Assembly: GCA_049965095.1 (NCBI GenBank)
Contig: JBMFWR010000012.1
Coordinates: 1-20,739, forward strand
Source of the DNA: JAKAWW01 sp049965095
GTDB lineage: Archaea; Micrarchaeota; Micrarchaeia; Micrarchaeales; Micrarchaeaceae
Direction of reading: 5' to 3'
Length of the DNA: 20,739 nucleotides
Under the pieces are notes generated by a model. That model worked only from the letters and a program-made list of their open reading frames with translations, searched no databases and was not told where the DNA came from. Below, one piece after another: positions 19,190 through 20,739 of the stretch. The number at the start of each line of letters is the position of its first letter. Positions within the stretch are counted from its first letter, which is position 1. Position numbers and translations under genes: made by a program.

Positions 19190-20446
19190 GTGGTAAAAGT
19201 GCAATTCAGATTTTATGGCGGCGCAAGTGAGGTCGGGCGCTCTGCAATACTCATGAAGGCCGAAAAGAGCATACTGTTCGATTACGGCATGAAAGTCGAC
19301 CACAAGATAGAGTATCCAATATCGATGCCGCATGCTGATGCCATTGTGCTGAGCCATGCGCACCTGGACCACAGTGGCAATACTCCTGCAATATACAACA
19401 ATATGCTAATACCTATGTTTGGCACCCAGCCTACGTTGGCCCTGTCTAAGCTTCTATTTGAAGATTCAATGAAGATAGCGAAGCAGCAGCATGCAAGGCA
19501 GACCTTCCATAAGCGCCAGGTCAAAACGCTTGAAAACCATTACGTTGGCATGGAGTATGGCAAGGAAATAGAATTTGGTGGAATGACAATAGAAATGCGC
19601 GATGCAGGCCACATAAGCGGAAGCGCCATAACATCGGTACAAACAGGCTCAGCAAAGGTTGTATATACTGGAGACTTCAAGCTTTCAAGCCAATATCTTC
19701 ACAAGGGTGCAGAAATAGTTGAAAGCGATATACTAGTTACGGAAAGTACTTACGCAACTCGTGAGCATCCTGACAGGGAAGAGCTGGTAAAGAAATTCAT
19801 AGACAATATAAAAGAGGTGCTTGACAACAGGGGCACTGCGCTTATACCCGTTTTTGCAGTTGGAAGAAGCCAGGAAATTCTTACTATGCTTTACAAGCAC
19901 AACCTGTCTGATTATGTGTATCTTGATGGTATGGCAAGGCAGGCAACTTCAATAGTGTTGAAATATCCTGGCTTTATACACAATAGCTCCATGCTGAGCA
20001 ACGCGGTGGAAAAGGCAAACCAGATATCAGAGCACAAGGATAGGCGGTCTGCGCTTGAAGAGCCTGCAATTATACTTACTACTGCAGGCATGCTTAATGG
20101 TGGCCCTGTATTAGGCTATATAACAGAGCTGAACAAGAATTCCAGCATACTGCTTACTGGCTATCAGGTCGAAGGCACAAACGGCCGAATGCTTCTCGAT
20201 ACAGGTGAAGTCATCATACGCAACAACAGGGTAAAGGTTGATGTTCCCGTAAAATTCTACGATTTTTCAGCGCATGCCGGCAGGGCAGACCTATACAAGT
20301 ATGTAAAAGGAAGCAATCCAAAGGTAGTGATATGCGTGCATGGTGATCCAAACAATGTGAGCGATTTTGCCGAAAGCTTGAAGCTGGAAGGCTTTGAAGC
20401 ATATGCCCCAAAAATCGGTGAAACAATAAACATTGATATAGACTAA
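19190..20446 (+). CDS. Beta-CASP metallo-beta-lactamase ribonuclease (aCPSF2-like)
   Basis: RNA-processing nuclease of the archaeal CPSF family; 418 aa without KH domains, hence the aCPSF2 rather than aCPSF1 type. Zinc ligands are in LSHAHLDHSG (HAHLDH at 56-61), DAGHISGSA (His141) and VVYTGDFKLSS (Asp162). Beta-CASP motifs: A in VTESTYATREHP (Glu185), B in YDFSAHAGRADL, and C in VICVHGDPNN. The central ALIPVFAVGRSQEIL and IILTTAGMLNGGPVLGYI blocks match CPSF73-like proteins. Related archaeal enzymes act as 5'-3' exoribonucleases or endonucleases in RNA decay and 3'-end formation. The start is GTG 19190; no in-frame ATG precedes the conserved FYGGASEVGRSA. Monocistronic as far as visible. Confidence 0.92.
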   Translation: MVKVQFRFYGGASEVGRSAILMKAEKSILFDYGMKVDHKIEYPISMPHADAIVLSHAHLDHSGNTPAIYNNMLIPMFGTQPTLALSKLLFEDSMKIAKQQHARQTFHKRQVKTLENHYVGMEYGKEIEFGGMTIEMRDAGHISGSAITSVQTGSAKVVYTGDFKLSSQYLHKGAEIVESDILVTESTYATREHPDREELVKKFIDNIKEVLDNRGTALIPVFAVGRSQEILTMLYKHNLSDYVYLDGMARQATSIVLKYPGFIHNSSMLSNAVEKANQISEHKDRRSALEEPAIILTTAGMLNGGPVLGYITELNKNSSILLTGYQVEGTNGRMLLDTGEVIIRNNRVKVDVPVKFYDFSAHAGRADLYKYVKGSNPKVVICVHGDPNNVSDFAESLKLEGFEAYAPKIGETINIDID

Positions 20447-20675
20447 ACTGGAAATAAAAGCAGAGCATTTTATTTGTTGAATCAATTTATAACTGAAATT
20501 AATCCTTATGCTTTAGTTAACATTCGCATTTGTCTAGTATAATACGTATTAGGCAACCACGCAATCCATAATCAGCATTTTGTATAATCTAGAAATAGTG
20601 CACTAAGGAATTTAGTCGGCTCATATGATTGTCAGAAGCAAATTTCTGTTTGCAAAGCAACGGCCTTGATCTTTA
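20447..20675. other. Intergenic stretch, no gene seen
   Basis: AT-rich spacer between two converging genes. All frames are short and broken, no tRNA-like fold or repeat array is evident, and only scattered T-runs could act as terminators. Confidence 0.5.
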
Positions 20676-20739
20676 TCATTTTACCCAATCATTAAAGCCA
20701 CCATAGATTTTATTTTGGAAATGTGGATATCTGCGTTCG
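20676..20739 (-). CDS. Partial gene, 3' end only; possible rhodanese-like domain
   Basis: A minus-strand frame enters from the right edge and runs 20 codons to TGA. It reads ERRYPHFQNKIYGGFNDWVK. The pattern F-x-N-x-x-[IVL]-x-GG-[FIM]-x-x-W at the very C-terminus is typical of the end of single-domain rhodanese sulfurtransferases. Only these residues are visible, so the call is tentative. Confidence 0.35.
   Translation of the reverse strand, partial: ERRYPHFQNKIYGGFNDWVK

Noticed and set aside
20447..20675. Possible C/D-box sRNA in the right-hand spacer
   Set aside because: Short TGAT-like strings occur, but no properly spaced C, D', C' and D box set is visible.
1..20739. CRISPR array, insertion sequence, phage or toxin-antitoxin island
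   Set aside because: No regularly spaced direct repeats, terminal inverted repeats, transposase, integrase or toxin-like small gene pair was found; gene content is mostly core archaeal housekeeping.

Overview
The window is a compact archaeal chromosome segment. The evidence is a ribosomal/translation operon found only in archaea and eukaryotes (eS19, PDCD5-like, eL39, eL31, aIF6), a Nop5 C/D-box RNP protein, archaeal-type AspRS and GlyRS, an archaeal two-subunit ADP-forming acyl-CoA synthetase, an archaeal translin, a CPSF-like beta-CASP nuclease, TATA boxes about 26 nt upstream of probable start points, and a tRNA-Tyr with C1-G72 and an inferred intron. Very short spacers, a stripped-down Nop5 and several non-ATG or leaderless-looking starts suggest a small-genome archaeon, possibly of the ARMAN/Micrarchaeota (DPANN) kind. 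That placement is inference. No insertion sequence, phage gene or CRISPR array was seen.

Layout. 1-79: no gene inside the window. 80-4557 (minus): ilvE-type aminotransferase, a DHA2-type MFS exporter, an Er-VIT1 type metal transporter, and upstream of it two PadR-like winged-helix proteins with Met/His/Gly-rich N-termini. A strong TATA box and a dyad repeat lie in front of this regulator-transporter block. 4641-5979 (minus): a two-CBS-domain protein and a lipoate/biotin ligase family protein. 5976-6119: a 47-codon open frame without ATG between lplA and ribA. 6141-6902 (minus): a GTP cyclohydrolase II-like protein. 6942-8891 (minus): tRNA-Tyr, aspS, a HIT protein and tRNA-Asp, spaced so tightly that they look like one mixed tRNA/mRNA transcript. 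8929-10870 (minus): the translation operon rps19e-pdcd5-rpl39e-rpl31e-eif6. 11006-11881 (minus): Nop5. 11967-14956 (plus): glyS, an 8-oxoguanine DNA glycosylase and a translin. 14928-19091 (minus): a membrane-tethered double winged-helix protein, acdB, acdA and a class III aminotransferase. 19190-20446 (plus): a beta-CASP RNase. 20447-20675: no gene seen. 20676-20739: probable 3' end of a rhodanese-like gene running out of the window.

How the genes fit together. The acd cluster and its aminotransferase fit amino-acid fermentation: transamination, then 2-oxoacid oxidation to acyl-CoA elsewhere in the genome, then ATP formation by AcdAB. The first gene of this run encodes a tail-anchored DNA-binding-like protein, an unusual partner for an energy-metabolism operon. 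The regulator-transporter block looks like a self-regulated metal-storage or detoxification module and is the best candidate here for an undescribed system. The AspRS carries the His26 associated with non-discriminating enzymes, which would imply tRNA-dependent Asn synthesis in this organism.
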